Assembly (NCBI GenBank): GCA_035653295.1
Contig: DASRCB010000152.1
Coordinates: 1 to 41,980, forward strand
DNA length: 41,980 nt
Direction: 5' to 3'
Origin: DASRCB01 sp035653295
GTDB taxonomy: Bacteria; Acidobacteriota; Terriglobia; Bryobacterales; Bryobacteraceae
The position numbers and the translations under genes are program-made. The number at the start of each line of letters is the position of its first letter. Position 1 is the first letter of the stretch. Positions 24,095-32,280 of this stretch are shown here, piece by piece. The notes beneath the pieces are model-generated. The model did no database searches and had not been told where the DNA came from. It saw only the letters and a program-made list of their open reading frames with translations.

Positions 24095-26689
24095 TCATTC
24101 ATCACGGAGCGTCTGGATCGGGTCGAGGCGCATCGCCCGGCGAGCGGGGAAATAGCTCGCCAGCAGAGCGGCGGCCGTCAGGAGAACGGTCACGCCGGCA
24201 AACGTAAGCGGGTCGGTAGCGCTGATGCCGTACAGAAGACTGGACATCAGCCGACCCAGGGCCAGTGCGCCGGCGAGGCCGATCGCCGCGCCGATCCCGG
24301 CCAGCAACACCCCCTGGCGCAGCACAAGGCGGAGGAGTCCACTGGCCTGAGCGCCGAGCGCGATTCGGATGCCGAACTCGCGCATGCGCTGGCCCACGCT
24401 GTATGCGATAACACCATAAATCCCAAGCGTCGCCAGCAGCAGGGCGATGACAGAGAATCCGCCCAGCAGGGCGGTCGCCAGTTGCTGCGTCCTGCGGCCC
24501 GAAGCGCGCGCCTGCTCCATCGTCTGGACCGCGAAAACCGGCTGATCGCCGTCGACGCCGCGCATCACATCGCGCAGAGCCGGCGCGAAGGCGGCGGGAT
24601 CACTGCCCGTCCGGATAGTGAACGTCATCGCTGGTTTGGGCTGCTGGAGGAATGGCACATAGATCTGACCCATCTGGCCCTTAACGAGCCGCACCAGCAC
24701 GTTCTGGGTGACATCGCCAACTACACCCACCACCTGCAGCGGCTTCGCACTCCGGCCGAGTTTGATCTGCTGGCCAACTGCGTCCTGGCCTGGCCAGTAG
24801 CGCCGGGCGGCAAAGCGGTCGATGACCGCCACAGGAGGGGCGGCGTCGCGGTCCTGCTCGGTGAGGTAGCGGCCGCGGAGCAGGGGAATGTGCATGGCGC
24901 GGAAATACCCCGAGCTGACGCTGTCCACGATCACCACAGGGACGTCCTCGCTCCGCGGATCGGGGCGTCCCGGAAAGAACAGGCCTGCACCGTGAATGTT
25001 ATCCGACGTCGGGAGGTCATCGATCGCGCCCGCAACGCTGACGCCGGGAAGCTGTCGAACACGCCGCAGCACGGCGTCAAAGAATGTTGCCTGGCTCTCC
25101 GGCGTCACGTACTTGCCGTCCGACAGGGCCGTGCGCGCGGTCAGTACGTTTGCCGCTTCATAGCCCGGGTTGTCGGAGCGGAGGCGCAGAAAGCTGCGAG
25201 CCATCAGACCGGCGCTGGCCAGCAGGATCACCGTAAAAGCGACCTCGGTCACCACGAACGCCGAGCGCAACCGTCGCGGCGCACAGCCCGCATAGGATCG
25301 CGACGCGGACTTTAGTGTGCTGTTGACATCGGCCCGGCGCACCTGCCAGGCGGGGATGATGCCGAATACGAGCCCGGTCGCCACAGCCACACAAAAGTTG
25401 AACGCGAGCACCTGCGGGTTGAGGGTGATCCGGTCGGAGTTCGGAAGTTCGTCCAGCTGAAACGACGCAACAACGCGGATACTCCACAACGCGGGCAGCA
25501 CGGCGGCAAAGCCGCCAACGATCCCCAGCACGACATTCTCGGTCAGCAGCTGTCGGCACAGTCTCCAGCGGCCGGCGCCGAGAGCGGTGCGAATGGCCAA
25601 CTCGCGGGTGCGCGACGTTCCCCGCGCCAGCAGCAGGTTGGCTATATTGGCGCAGCCGATGAGGAGCAGCAGCCCGACCGCTGCGGACAGCAGCACCAGC
25701 AGCGTGCGCGCGTCCTCCACAAGGGCATCCCGTACCAGCTGCAGGCGCACCGTGTCGCCGGCGTCCTCCTGCGGATGCTCGCGCGCCTGGCGCTGCGCGA
25801 GGGCGGACATCCGCTGCTGCGCCATTTCGAAACTTACGCCGTCACGGAGCCGCGCCAGAACGCCGAAGAAGCGCTCGCCTCGGCCGGTGAGCTGTTTGGC
25901 GGTGAAGACCAGCGGCTTGTACAACTGCTCCTTCTCGAACCGCGGGAAGCCTTTGGGAAGAACACCGATCACCAGGTGCGGAGCTCCGTCGATGGTCACC
26001 GCCCGGCCGACGATTCCCGGGTCAGCGCCGAACTGGGCGCGCCACAGCCTGTCGCTCAGGATCACGACACGGTTGCGCCCAGGCAGCATGTCCTCGCGCC
26101 GGAACCAGCGGCCGATCTGACAGGGAACGCCAAGCGAATCCAGAACGCCATCGGTAACGTTCACCGCATCGATGCGGTCGGTGCGATTGCCGATGCGCAG
26201 ATTCACGCCGCCATCGTCGAATCCTCCCGCGCTCTGGAATACACCGCTGGCCTTCCATTCCTCGAAATCGGGATTTGAGGCGGGGAAATTGTGCCAGTTA
26301 CGCTCAACATTTTCGGTCCAGACCATCACCACGCGATCCGGCGCCTGGATCGCCAGCGGCAGCAGGGCCGCGTGCAGCACGCTGTATATGGCCGTGTTGC
26401 CGCCGATGCCCAGAGCGAGCGTGAGGACGACGGTGATGGTGAATCCAGGAGTCTTCCGCAGCATGCGGACCGCGGAGCGGATATCCTGCGTCAGCCGGTC
26501 CAGTGAGGCCCATCCCCACGTCTCGCGAGTGACTTCTTTGATCAGCACTTCGTTGCCGAGTTCTGCGCGCGCCGCCAAACGAGCGTCCTCCGGCGATTCG
26601 CCGCGCTCCACGCGATCCCGCGCGGCCATGCTGAGATGCGCGCGAATCTCATCGTCGAGATCCTGGTCGCGGCGGCGGCGGAACCACAT
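24095..26689 (-). CDS. ADOP-type ABC transporter permease (MacB/FtsX fold), long form
   Basis: 864 residues from ATG 26687-26689. GAGGAGG lies inside the end of padR and the two genes are two bases apart, so they are co-translated. The first 50 residues are the charged cytoplasmic extension typical of long ADOP proteins (FRRRRDQDLDDEIRAHL, then ARLAARAELGN). Next come DIRSAVRMLRKTPGFTITVV and the first helix, the MacB core, and the helix cluster with CANIANLLLARGTSRTRELA. A second core and FtsX unit end in PARRAMRLDPIQTLRDE. No ATPase gene is adjacent. It is homologous to the protein at 3733-6135. Cargo unknown. Confidence 0.93.
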   Translation of the reverse strand: MWFRRRRDQDLDDEIRAHLSMAARDRVERGESPEDARLAARAELGNEVLIKEVTRETWGWASLDRLTQDIRSAVRMLRKTPGFTITVVLTLALGIGGNTAIYSVLHAALLPLAIQAPDRVVMVWTENVERNWHNFPASNPDFEEWKASGVFQSAGGFDDGGVNLRIGNRTDRIDAVNVTDGVLDSLGVPCQIGRWFRREDMLPGRNRVVILSDRLWRAQFGADPGIVGRAVTIDGAPHLVIGVLPKGFPRFEKEQLYKPLVFTAKQLTGRGERFFGVLARLRDGVSFEMAQQRMSALAQRQAREHPQEDAGDTVRLQLVRDALVEDARTLLVLLSAAVGLLLLIGCANIANLLLARGTSRTRELAIRTALGAGRWRLCRQLLTENVVLGIVGGFAAVLPALWSIRVVASFQLDELPNSDRITLNPQVLAFNFCVAVATGLVFGIIPAWQVRRADVNSTLKSASRSYAGCAPRRLRSAFVVTEVAFTVILLASAGLMARSFLRLRSDNPGYEAANVLTARTALSDGKYVTPESQATFFDAVLRRVRQLPGVSVAGAIDDLPTSDNIHGAGLFFPGRPDPRSEDVPVVIVDSVSSGYFRAMHIPLLRGRYLTEQDRDAAPPVAVIDRFAARRYWPGQDAVGQQIKLGRSAKPLQVVGVVGDVTQNVLVRLVKGQMGQIYVPFLQQPKPAMTFTIRTGSDPAAFAPALRDVMRGVDGDQPVFAVQTMEQARASGRRTQQLATALLGGFSVIALLLATLGIYGVIAYSVGQRMREFGIRIALGAQASGLLRLVLRQGVLLAGIGAAIGLAGALALGRLMSSLLYGISATDPLTFAGVTVLLTAAALLASYFPARRAMRLDPIQTLRDE

Positions 26690-26691
26690 GA

Positions 26692-27054
26692 TCAAGCCTC
26701 CTCGGGTGACACGTTCATAATCCCCGCGATGGCGCCCGACAGCTGCGTCCACCTCTGATGCTCGGACAGGAGCTGTTTCTTTCCTGCGGCCGTCAGACGA
26801 TAGAACTTGGCCCGCTGGTTGGCTTCGGTGAGCTTCCATTCCGATTTCACCCAGCCCTGCTTTTCGAGTCGATGCAGGGCGGGATAGAGCGAGCCGGTTT
26901 CAACGCGCAGCAGATCGTTGGAGCTGGCGCGGATGGCGTTGCCAATGCCGTATCCGTGCTGCGGTCCCCATTGCAGGGTTTTTAGGATAAGCATGTCGAG
27001 CGTACCCTGCAGCAGCTCGATGCGGTTCTGATACCGTTCCTTCACTGGAGACAT
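26692..27054 (-). CDS. PadR-family transcriptional repressor
   Basis: 120 residues, the short PadR form. The winged helix is clear: QGTLDMLILKTLQWGPQHGY (16-35), GSLYPALHRLEKQGWVKSEW (54-73) and FYRLTAAGKKQLL. It is expected to bind the palindrome just ahead of its own start and repress the padR-permease operon until a ligand, often a phenolic or toxic compound in this family, releases it. The inducer cannot be read from the sequence. Confidence 0.92.
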   Translation of the reverse strand: MSPVKERYQNRIELLQGTLDMLILKTLQWGPQHGYGIGNAIRASSNDLLRVETGSLYPALHRLEKQGWVKSEWKLTEANQRAKFYRLTAAGKKQLLSEHQRWTQLSGAIAGIMNVSPEEA

Positions 27055-27082
27055 TCTACATGGTTGGGAGTAGATTGTCTAC
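27055..27082. promoter_or_regulatory. Candidate PadR operator: palindrome GTAGATTGTCTAC plus an extra half-site
   Basis: GTAGA-TTG-TCTAC at 27070-27082 is a perfect palindrome with a 3-base centre. A third half-site, TCTAC, lies at 27055-27059, directly before the padR start codon. The placement between padR and the divergent dehydrogenase gene fits autoregulation and could also affect the dehydrogenase. Binding is inferred. Confidence 0.62.
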
Positions 27083-27196
27083 AGGGAAGTGGAGCAGTTG
27101 TGTCATCCCGCCGACGCGTCGCGAATTCACCGTGACGCTCGGCGCGCTCGCGAAGAAGCGCGGCAACACTGCGCGCGCGTGGCAAACTGGGAAATC

Positions 27197-28741
27197 ATGG
27201 CCAGTACAATTGCTGCCAACGAGGCTGCGCTTACCGGCGACATCCTCGGACGGCTGGGAATCGCGGAAGTCAATTCCGGTGCATGCGTCGACGACTGGAT
27301 CGCGATGCCAGGAGGCGCCGAACTCGTTTCGTATAACCCGCACGATGGCGAACCGCTTGCCCGCGTGCGCATGGCATCGGCGGCGGACTACGAACGCGTC
27401 GTTGAGAACTCGGCGCGCGTGTTCGACAGCTGGCGTATGCTGCCCGCACCACAGCGCGGGCTCATCGTGCGCGAGCTCGGCGACGAGCTGCGCCGCGCCA
27501 AAGAGGATCTCGGCGCGCTGGTCACGCTGGAGATGGGCAAGGTCCTCGCTGAAGGCCGCGGCGAAGTGCAGGAGATGATCGACGTCGCCGATTTCGCGGT
27601 TGGCCTCTCTCGCCAGCTCTATGGGTTGACCATGCCCAGCGAGCGGCCGCTGCATCGCTTGTACGAGCAGTGGCATCCGCTCGGGCCGGTGGGCGTTATC
27701 AGCGCCTTCAATTTCCCGGTTGCAGTGTGGTCATGGAACGCGCTGATCGCGGCCGTTTGCGGCGATACGGTCATCTGGAAGCCGTCGCACAAGACGCCGC
27801 TGACGGCGGTGGCGGTGCAGAACATCTGCAATCGCGTGCTCCAGCGCCACGGCTGGCAGGGCGTGTTTTCGCTGGTCATTGGCGACACGCGGGAAGTCGG
27901 GCAGCGTATGCTGGATGACCGGCGTATCCCACTGATCAGCGCGACCGGTTCTACGGCCATGGGCCACAAAGTGGCGGAGAGCGTCGGGCGGCGGCTGGGA
28001 CGCTCGCTGCTCGAGCTGGGCGGCAACAACGGCGTCATCGTAATGAACGACGCCAACCTTGACCTGACGCTTCGGGCCGTGCTGTTCGGCGCCGTCGGCA
28101 CCGCGGGCCAGCGCTGCACCACCATTCGACGGCTGTTTCTGCAGCGCGGAATCGCGGCGGCCATGACCGAGAAGCTGATCGCGGCTTACGGCCAGGTGCG
28201 GGTCGGCAATCCCATGGAAGAGGCCACGCTTATGGGCCCGCTGGTGGATCGCGGCGCGGTGGAGCACATGATGCGATCGCTGGAGCGTATCCGTGCAGAG
28301 GGCGGCGAGGTCATCTTCGGCGGCCGGGAGCTCGGCGGCTGTTACGTTGAGCCGGCGCTGGTGCGCGCCCGTCCGGGCATGTCGATTGTCAGGGAGGAGG
28401 TATTCGCGCCCATCCTGTACCTGATGGAGTTTGACGACCTCGACGAGGCAATTCACTTGCACAACGATGTCCGGCAGGGCCTGTCGTCGGCGGTGTTCAC
28501 CACCAGCATGATCTCCGCCGAGCGGTTCCTGAGTCCGCTGGGCAGCGACTGCGGCATCGCCAACGTAAACATCGGCACCAGCGGCGCGGAAATCGGCGGC
28601 GCCTTCGGGGGCGAAAAAGACACCGGCGGCGGCCGCGAATCGGGCAGCGATTCGTGGAAAGCTTATATGAGGCGCCAGACGGTGACCATCAACTACTCCG
28701 AGGAACTGCCACTAGCGCAGGGAATCCGGTTTCCGATCTGA
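27197..28741 (+). CDS. ALDH7-family semialdehyde dehydrogenase (aminoadipate semialdehyde/piperideine-6-carboxylate type)
   Basis: About 514 residues from ATG 27197 (upstream GGGAAATC); a longer start at 27089 would cross the PadR operator region. Catalytic residues: Glu273 in LELGGNN and Cys307 in AGQRCTTIRR. NAD-binding segments include ISAFNFPVAVWSWN and WKPSHKTPL. The C-terminal segment GTSGAEIGGAFGGEKDTGGG and ESGSDSWKAYMRR is characteristic of the antiquitin/ALDH7 group, which oxidises 2-aminoadipate 6-semialdehyde in lysine breakdown. No other lysine-catabolism gene is near, so the pathway is inferred from the family only. Confidence 0.88.
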   Translation: MASTIAANEAALTGDILGRLGIAEVNSGACVDDWIAMPGGAELVSYNPHDGEPLARVRMASAADYERVVENSARVFDSWRMLPAPQRGLIVRELGDELRRAKEDLGALVTLEMGKVLAEGRGEVQEMIDVADFAVGLSRQLYGLTMPSERPLHRLYEQWHPLGPVGVISAFNFPVAVWSWNALIAAVCGDTVIWKPSHKTPLTAVAVQNICNRVLQRHGWQGVFSLVIGDTREVGQRMLDDRRIPLISATGSTAMGHKVAESVGRRLGRSLLELGGNNGVIVMNDANLDLTLRAVLFGAVGTAGQRCTTIRRLFLQRGIAAAMTEKLIAAYGQVRVGNPMEEATLMGPLVDRGAVEHMMRSLERIRAEGGEVIFGGRELGGCYVEPALVRARPGMSIVREEVFAPILYLMEFDDLDEAIHLHNDVRQGLSSAVFTTSMISAERFLSPLGSDCGIANVNIGTSGAEIGGAFGGEKDTGGGRESGSDSWKAYMRRQTVTINYSEELPLAQGIRFPI

Positions 28742-29080
28742 TCAGGCCGCCAGCAGCGGGTGCGTGCAGGCTTGCCAGCACGGGGCGGCGTTAAGCAGAA
28801 AGCGGGCGGCGCGAGCGGGCGCGGAGGTTTCGAGATGGCAGGTTCGGGCGCCGTCGCGGCCGTCAACGCTGACGCGGTCGGCATTCGGGCTCACCCGGTA
28901 AGCCATGCGCGCGCCGTGCTCGCGCCGAAGCGATTCGAGTGGCCAGTCGGAATCGGAGACGATGCGGATTGCGCCTTCAGGGCCGATCAGGATGCTGACT
29001 TCGGAGGGAGTCTCACCGGCTTTCAGAACGTTTTCCGCGGCTTCCAGGATCTCTACGGCGGTATCCACGAACCGGCTCAC
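28742..29080 (-). CDS. Small hypothetical protein
   Basis: 112 residues, not recognised. The N-terminal half is acidic and amphipathic (FVDTAVEILEAAENVLKAGE), followed by a short beta-rich stretch (SEVSILIGPEGAIRIVSDSD) and a region rich in Arg. The last 25 residues contain two Cys (CWQACTH). No signal peptide or membrane helix. Its stop codon abuts the stop of the ALDH gene (TGATCA across the junction). It is probably a real gene because codon choice and composition are orderly, but no function can be offered. Confidence 0.6.
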   Translation of the reverse strand: MSRFVDTAVEILEAAENVLKAGETPSEVSILIGPEGAIRIVSDSDWPLESLRREHGARMAYRVSPNADRVSVDGRDGARTCHLETSAPARAARFLLNAAPCWQACTHPLLAA

Positions 29081-29229
29081 AGTTCCCTTATCGCTCCGCC
29101 CGGCAGAAATTCGAGGACAAGTTCAGCCGGGCGCGGCTTCTCTGCCAGGGGTGCGGTTACACGGACTGCGGCCAATTCATTAAAGGACCTTCTGTTGACA
29201 TCAGCCGGACGCGGGCGCAACATCGTGCC

Positions 29230-29781
29230 ATGAAGCGCAGGATTGTTAGCGCTGCCGTATTCGCGGTCGTGCTGTCCGCCGTGTTCGCAGGCATGTACGG
29301 ACTGGTCGCCAGATTCGCAATCGAGCAGCAGAAGCAGGTGCTCGATGCCCGGTGGGCGGCGGTGAAGGGATATTTGCGGATCCAGAAATACGGTCCCGAC
29401 TGGTTCTACGATCCCTACGATCCGGAAGAAGCCCGCATTGCGAATAACCTGCAGCACGTATATTTTCTGGCCGACTCAGATGGCAGGGCGCTCGAGATCT
29501 CGGACCGATATCGCGATATCGGCGTCCCCAAACCCGGCCAGGTGCGCGCCGAACTTCAGGGAACGTTGCCTGTATATCACCGAAAAGATTCGATGCTTCT
29601 GCGCGCCGGCATCATGCGTGCCAGCGACGGTCGGCCTTATTACCTCTCCATCGGCAGGGACATTTCCGCCGAGCAACGGCTGCTGTCGCGCTTGCGGATC
29701 TTGCTCATCGTAGCCGTTCCACTCCTCGCCATTTCTTCGTTCGCATTGACGGGCTGGGTTTCACAGCCCAGGACGGCCTGA
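29230..29781 (+). CDS. Two-helix membrane sensor without kinase domain (truncated sensor kinase or stand-alone sensor)
   Basis: 183 residues: an N-terminal helix (7-27), a periplasmic region of about 125 residues (RWAAVKGYLRIQKYGPDWFYD, then HVYFLADSDGRALEISDRY) and a second helix (about 156-175). The order and the ending ALTGWVSQPRTA look like the sensor part of a histidine kinase, where a juxtamembrane HAMP and kinase core would follow. Here a stop comes right after the second helix. Translating the next bases in other frames gives no HAMP or H-box. It is therefore a remnant or a separate sensor subunit. TTGACA at 29195-29200 may be part of its promoter. Confidence 0.6.
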   Translation: MKRRIVSAAVFAVVLSAVFAGMYGLVARFAIEQQKQVLDARWAAVKGYLRIQKYGPDWFYDPYDPEEARIANNLQHVYFLADSDGRALEISDRYRDIGVPKPGQVRAELQGTLPVYHRKDSMLLRAGIMRASDGRPYYLSIGRDISAEQRLLSRLRILLIVAVPLLAISSFALTGWVSQPRTA

Positions 29782-29794
29782 TCAACAACACCGA

Positions 29795-29823
29795 TTGACT
29801 TTTGCCTCGCGCTGAGTCATCAT
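29795..29823 (+). promoter_or_regulatory. Candidate promoter for the RecA-like gene
   Basis: TTGACT (29795-29800), 17 bases, then CATCAT (29818-29823). Transcription would begin near 29830, which favours the ATG at 29852 over the one at 29828 as the translation start. Confidence 0.4.
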
Positions 29824-29851
29824 CAAGATGGCGAATACAAGGCGAAAGTGC

Positions 29852-30514
29852 ATGAACCCACTCTCCGCTCTGGCCACTATGCTCGATGTGTCCGCGGCAT
29901 CGGCGGCAACCGCCCGCGAGACGCTGCCCTGCGGCCTCGAATCGGTTGACTCCCTGACCGGCGGTTTTCCCCGAGGCGCGATTTCGGAACTCATCGGCCC
30001 CGAATCCTCCGGGCGCACCACGCTGCTGCTCGCGCTTCTCGCAGCTTCCACCACTCGCGGCGAAATCTGCAGCTACATCGATACGCACGACAATTTCGAC
30101 CCGCAAACCGCCGCCGCATGCGGCGTTGCCCTCCCCCAACTGATCTGGATCCGCTGCGGCGGCAACGCCGAGCATGCGTTTAAAGCAGCAGACGCGATCC
30201 TCCACGCCGGCGGGTTCGGGGTAGTCGCTCTCGACCTGGCGCGCATCACCCCGCGCGTGGCCAACCGCATCCCGCTGTCATATTGGTACCGGTTCCGCCG
30301 CGCGGTTGAGAATACGCCTACCATCCTGGCGCTCGTCGAAAAGGACCCGCTGGCCAAATCATGCGCCGCTCTCATGCTGGAGCTGAAACGCGAGCGTGCC
30401 CGCTGGCCCGGAGCTCCCGGCTTTGAACTTTTCCGCGGCATGGACATCGGCATCACACGTCGCAAGCCCGTCTGCCAGACTCGCGCCGGCTTCACCGCCT
30501 GCGCCGGATTTTAA
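29852..30514 (+). CDS. Short RecA-like (ImuA-type) ATPase-fold protein with Arg in Walker A
   Basis: About 220 residues; a start at 29828 would add eight. The fold order is that of the RecA core: LPCGLESVDSLTGGFPRG, then Walker A GPESSGRTT, CSYIDTHDNFDPQTAAACGV (RecA's IDAEHALDPxYAxxLGV) and FGVVALDLARI as Walker B. The Walker A lysine is Arg, which usually weakens or abolishes ATP hydrolysis. The L2 loop and C-terminal domain of true RecA are missing. ImuA-like proteins work with ImuB and DnaE2 in damage-induced mutagenesis, but neither partner gene is in the window. The malate synthase gene follows on the other strand. Confidence 0.72.
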   Translation: MNPLSALATMLDVSAASAATARETLPCGLESVDSLTGGFPRGAISELIGPESSGRTTLLLALLAASTTRGEICSYIDTHDNFDPQTAAACGVALPQLIWIRCGGNAEHAFKAADAILHAGGFGVVALDLARITPRVANRIPLSYWYRFRRAVENTPTILALVEKDPLAKSCAALMLELKRERARWPGAPGFELFRGMDIGITRRKPVCQTRAGFTACAGF

Positions 30515-30583
30515 CTGCAGGTCCCCGATGGACCGCCATCTTCGAGATGAAGCAACGCGCTGACTGCCGGGGCACAGGCAATT

Positions 30584-32176
30584 TCAGTCGATGTACTCGT
30601 ACGCTCCAATCGTCAGAAACTCCGGAAACTCCGAACCGGTCATCATCTGCTCGAAAATTCGAGCCGCCAGATCAAGTGAGGCGTCCGGCAGCTTTCGCCG
30701 CAGGCTCGATACTACGTCCTGCGTAGCCCCGCGCACCATCTCCGCAGTTACTAGCCGCCCGTCATTCAGCCGCGCCCCATGTTTCACCCACTGCCATACC
30801 TGCGTGCGGCAGATCTCCGCCGTGGCCGCATCCTCCATCAGGTTGTAAATGGGCACGCATCCCTGCCCCCGAAGCCACGACTCCAGATACTGCACCCCCA
30901 CGTCGATGTTCCATCGCAGCCCGTGTTCGGTAATCTCCCCGCCGGGTACCTCCAGCAGATCCCTTGCGGTCACGCGCGCTTCCGGCCGGCGGCCGATCTG
31001 GTTCGGCGTCTTCATGTTCTCGTCGAACACTTCCTTCGCCACAGGAACGAGCCCGGGATGCGCCACCCACGTGCCGTCGTGCCCGGCGCGGACCTCACGC
31101 ATTTTGTCCGCGCGCACCTTCGCCAGCGCCGCCTCGTTAGCTTCCGGATCGTTCTTGATGGGAATCTGCGCCGCCATCCCGCCCATGGCGTGAATGCCCC
31201 GCGAATGACATGTCTCGATCAGCAGTTTTACGTACGAAGCCAGGAAGTGCCGCTCCATTGTGACCTGTGCGCGATCGGGCAGCACGAAATTGGGCTGATT
31301 TCGAAACTTCTTGATGAAGCTGAAAATATAATCCCAGCGCCCGCAGTTCAGCCCGGCCGAGTGCTCCCGCAGTTCGTACAGGATCTCGTCCATCTCGAAC
31401 GCGCCCAGAATCGTCTCGATCAGCACCGTCGCCCGAATGGTCCCCTGCGGAATGCCCAGATGCCGCTGCGCATACTCGAATACGTCGTTCCACAGGCGCG
31501 CCTCCAGGTGGCTCTCCATCTTCGGCAGATAGAAATACGGACCGCTGCCCTTGCGCAGCAATGCATGCACGTTGTGAAAAAAGAACAGACCGAAGTCGAA
31601 CAACGAGCCCGATATCGGCCTGCCATCCACAAGGAAATGCTTCTCCACCAGATGCCATCCGCGCGGACGCACCATCAGCACCGCGACGCGCGGATTCAGG
31701 CCGTACTGCTTCCCCTCCGGACTGGTGTACGCAATGGTGCCGTTCACCGCGTCGCGCAAATTGATTTGGCCTTCGATGTTGTTCCGCCACGTCGGAGAGT
31801 TCGAATCCTCGAAGTCCGCCATGAACACACTCGCGCCGGAGTTCAGGGCGTTGATGATCATCTTCCGGTCCACCGGCCCGGTGATCTCCACGCGACGGTC
31901 CATCAGGTCCCGCGGAATCGGCGCGACCTTCCAGTCCGCCCGGCGGATGCTCTCAGTCTCGGGCAAGAAGTCCGGCATCGTTCCAGCGTCGATCGACGCC
32001 TGCCGCGTCCGGCGAAGGGCGAGTAATTCCTGGCGGCGCGGCTCGAAACGGCGCGCCAGCGAGCCGAGAAAGTCGACCGCCTGATCGGTCAATATCGACG
32101 CGTACTCGGGCGTCATGCCGCCCACAATCCGGGTGGTGGCTTCCTGCGTCTGAGGCATGATTTCAGCGTAGTTCAT
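30584..32176 (-). CDS. aceB: Malate synthase A
   Basis: 530 residues, normal for the A isoform. It condenses glyoxylate with acetyl-CoA to malate, the second step of the glyoxylate bypass. Marks: ITGPVDRKMIINALNSGA, VFMADFEDSNSPTW, the A-type signature REHSAGLNCGRWDYIFSF and MGGMAAQIPIKNDPEAN. The ATG at 32174-32176 is well placed. It is divergent from isocitrate lyase, start to start 104 bases apart, with a tandem repeat in the gap that may be a common operator. Confidence 0.96.
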   Translation of the reverse strand: MNYAEIMPQTQEATTRIVGGMTPEYASILTDQAVDFLGSLARRFEPRRQELLALRRTRQASIDAGTMPDFLPETESIRRADWKVAPIPRDLMDRRVEITGPVDRKMIINALNSGASVFMADFEDSNSPTWRNNIEGQINLRDAVNGTIAYTSPEGKQYGLNPRVAVLMVRPRGWHLVEKHFLVDGRPISGSLFDFGLFFFHNVHALLRKGSGPYFYLPKMESHLEARLWNDVFEYAQRHLGIPQGTIRATVLIETILGAFEMDEILYELREHSAGLNCGRWDYIFSFIKKFRNQPNFVLPDRAQVTMERHFLASYVKLLIETCHSRGIHAMGGMAAQIPIKNDPEANEAALAKVRADKMREVRAGHDGTWVAHPGLVPVAKEVFDENMKTPNQIGRRPEARVTARDLLEVPGGEITEHGLRWNIDVGVQYLESWLRGQGCVPIYNLMEDAATAEICRTQVWQWVKHGARLNDGRLVTAEMVRGATQDVVSSLRRKLPDASLDLAARIFEQMMTGSEFPEFLTIGAYEYID

Positions 32177-32199
32177 CGTTCCCGCCCCGCGGTGGCCCC

Positions 32200-32230
32200 G
32201 GTCCGATTCGACCCACTGGTCCGATATGAC
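32200..32230. promoter_or_regulatory. Tandem direct repeat GGTCCGATNNGAC in the aceB/aceA divergent promoter
   Basis: GGTCCGATTCGAC (32200-32212) and GGTCCGATATGAC (32218-32230) match at 11 of 13 bases and repeat with an 18-base step. They lie in the middle of the 104-base gap between the start codons of aceB and aceA. Such placement fits a shared regulator of the glyoxylate bypass; no known operator is recognised. Confidence 0.5.
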
Positions 32231-32280
32231 CGCCCACAGTTTTCCTTCGCCGCCGTTCGTTGTCTACTCCAAAGAGAGAC

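Noticed and set aside
29782..29851. A frameshifted HAMP/kinase continuation of the sensor at 29230
   Set aside because: All three frames after 29781 stop quickly or lack HAMP and H-box residues before the RecA-like gene begins.
29852..30514. An imuA-imuB-dnaE2 mutagenesis cassette
   Set aside because: Only the first, RecA-like gene is present; the next gene is malate synthase on the other strand.
30779..32026. Long open frame antisense to malate synthase (about 415 codons)
   Set aside because: It is a GC-rich shadow of aceB: composition is Arg/His/Gln-heavy, no motif is visible, and aceB is certain.
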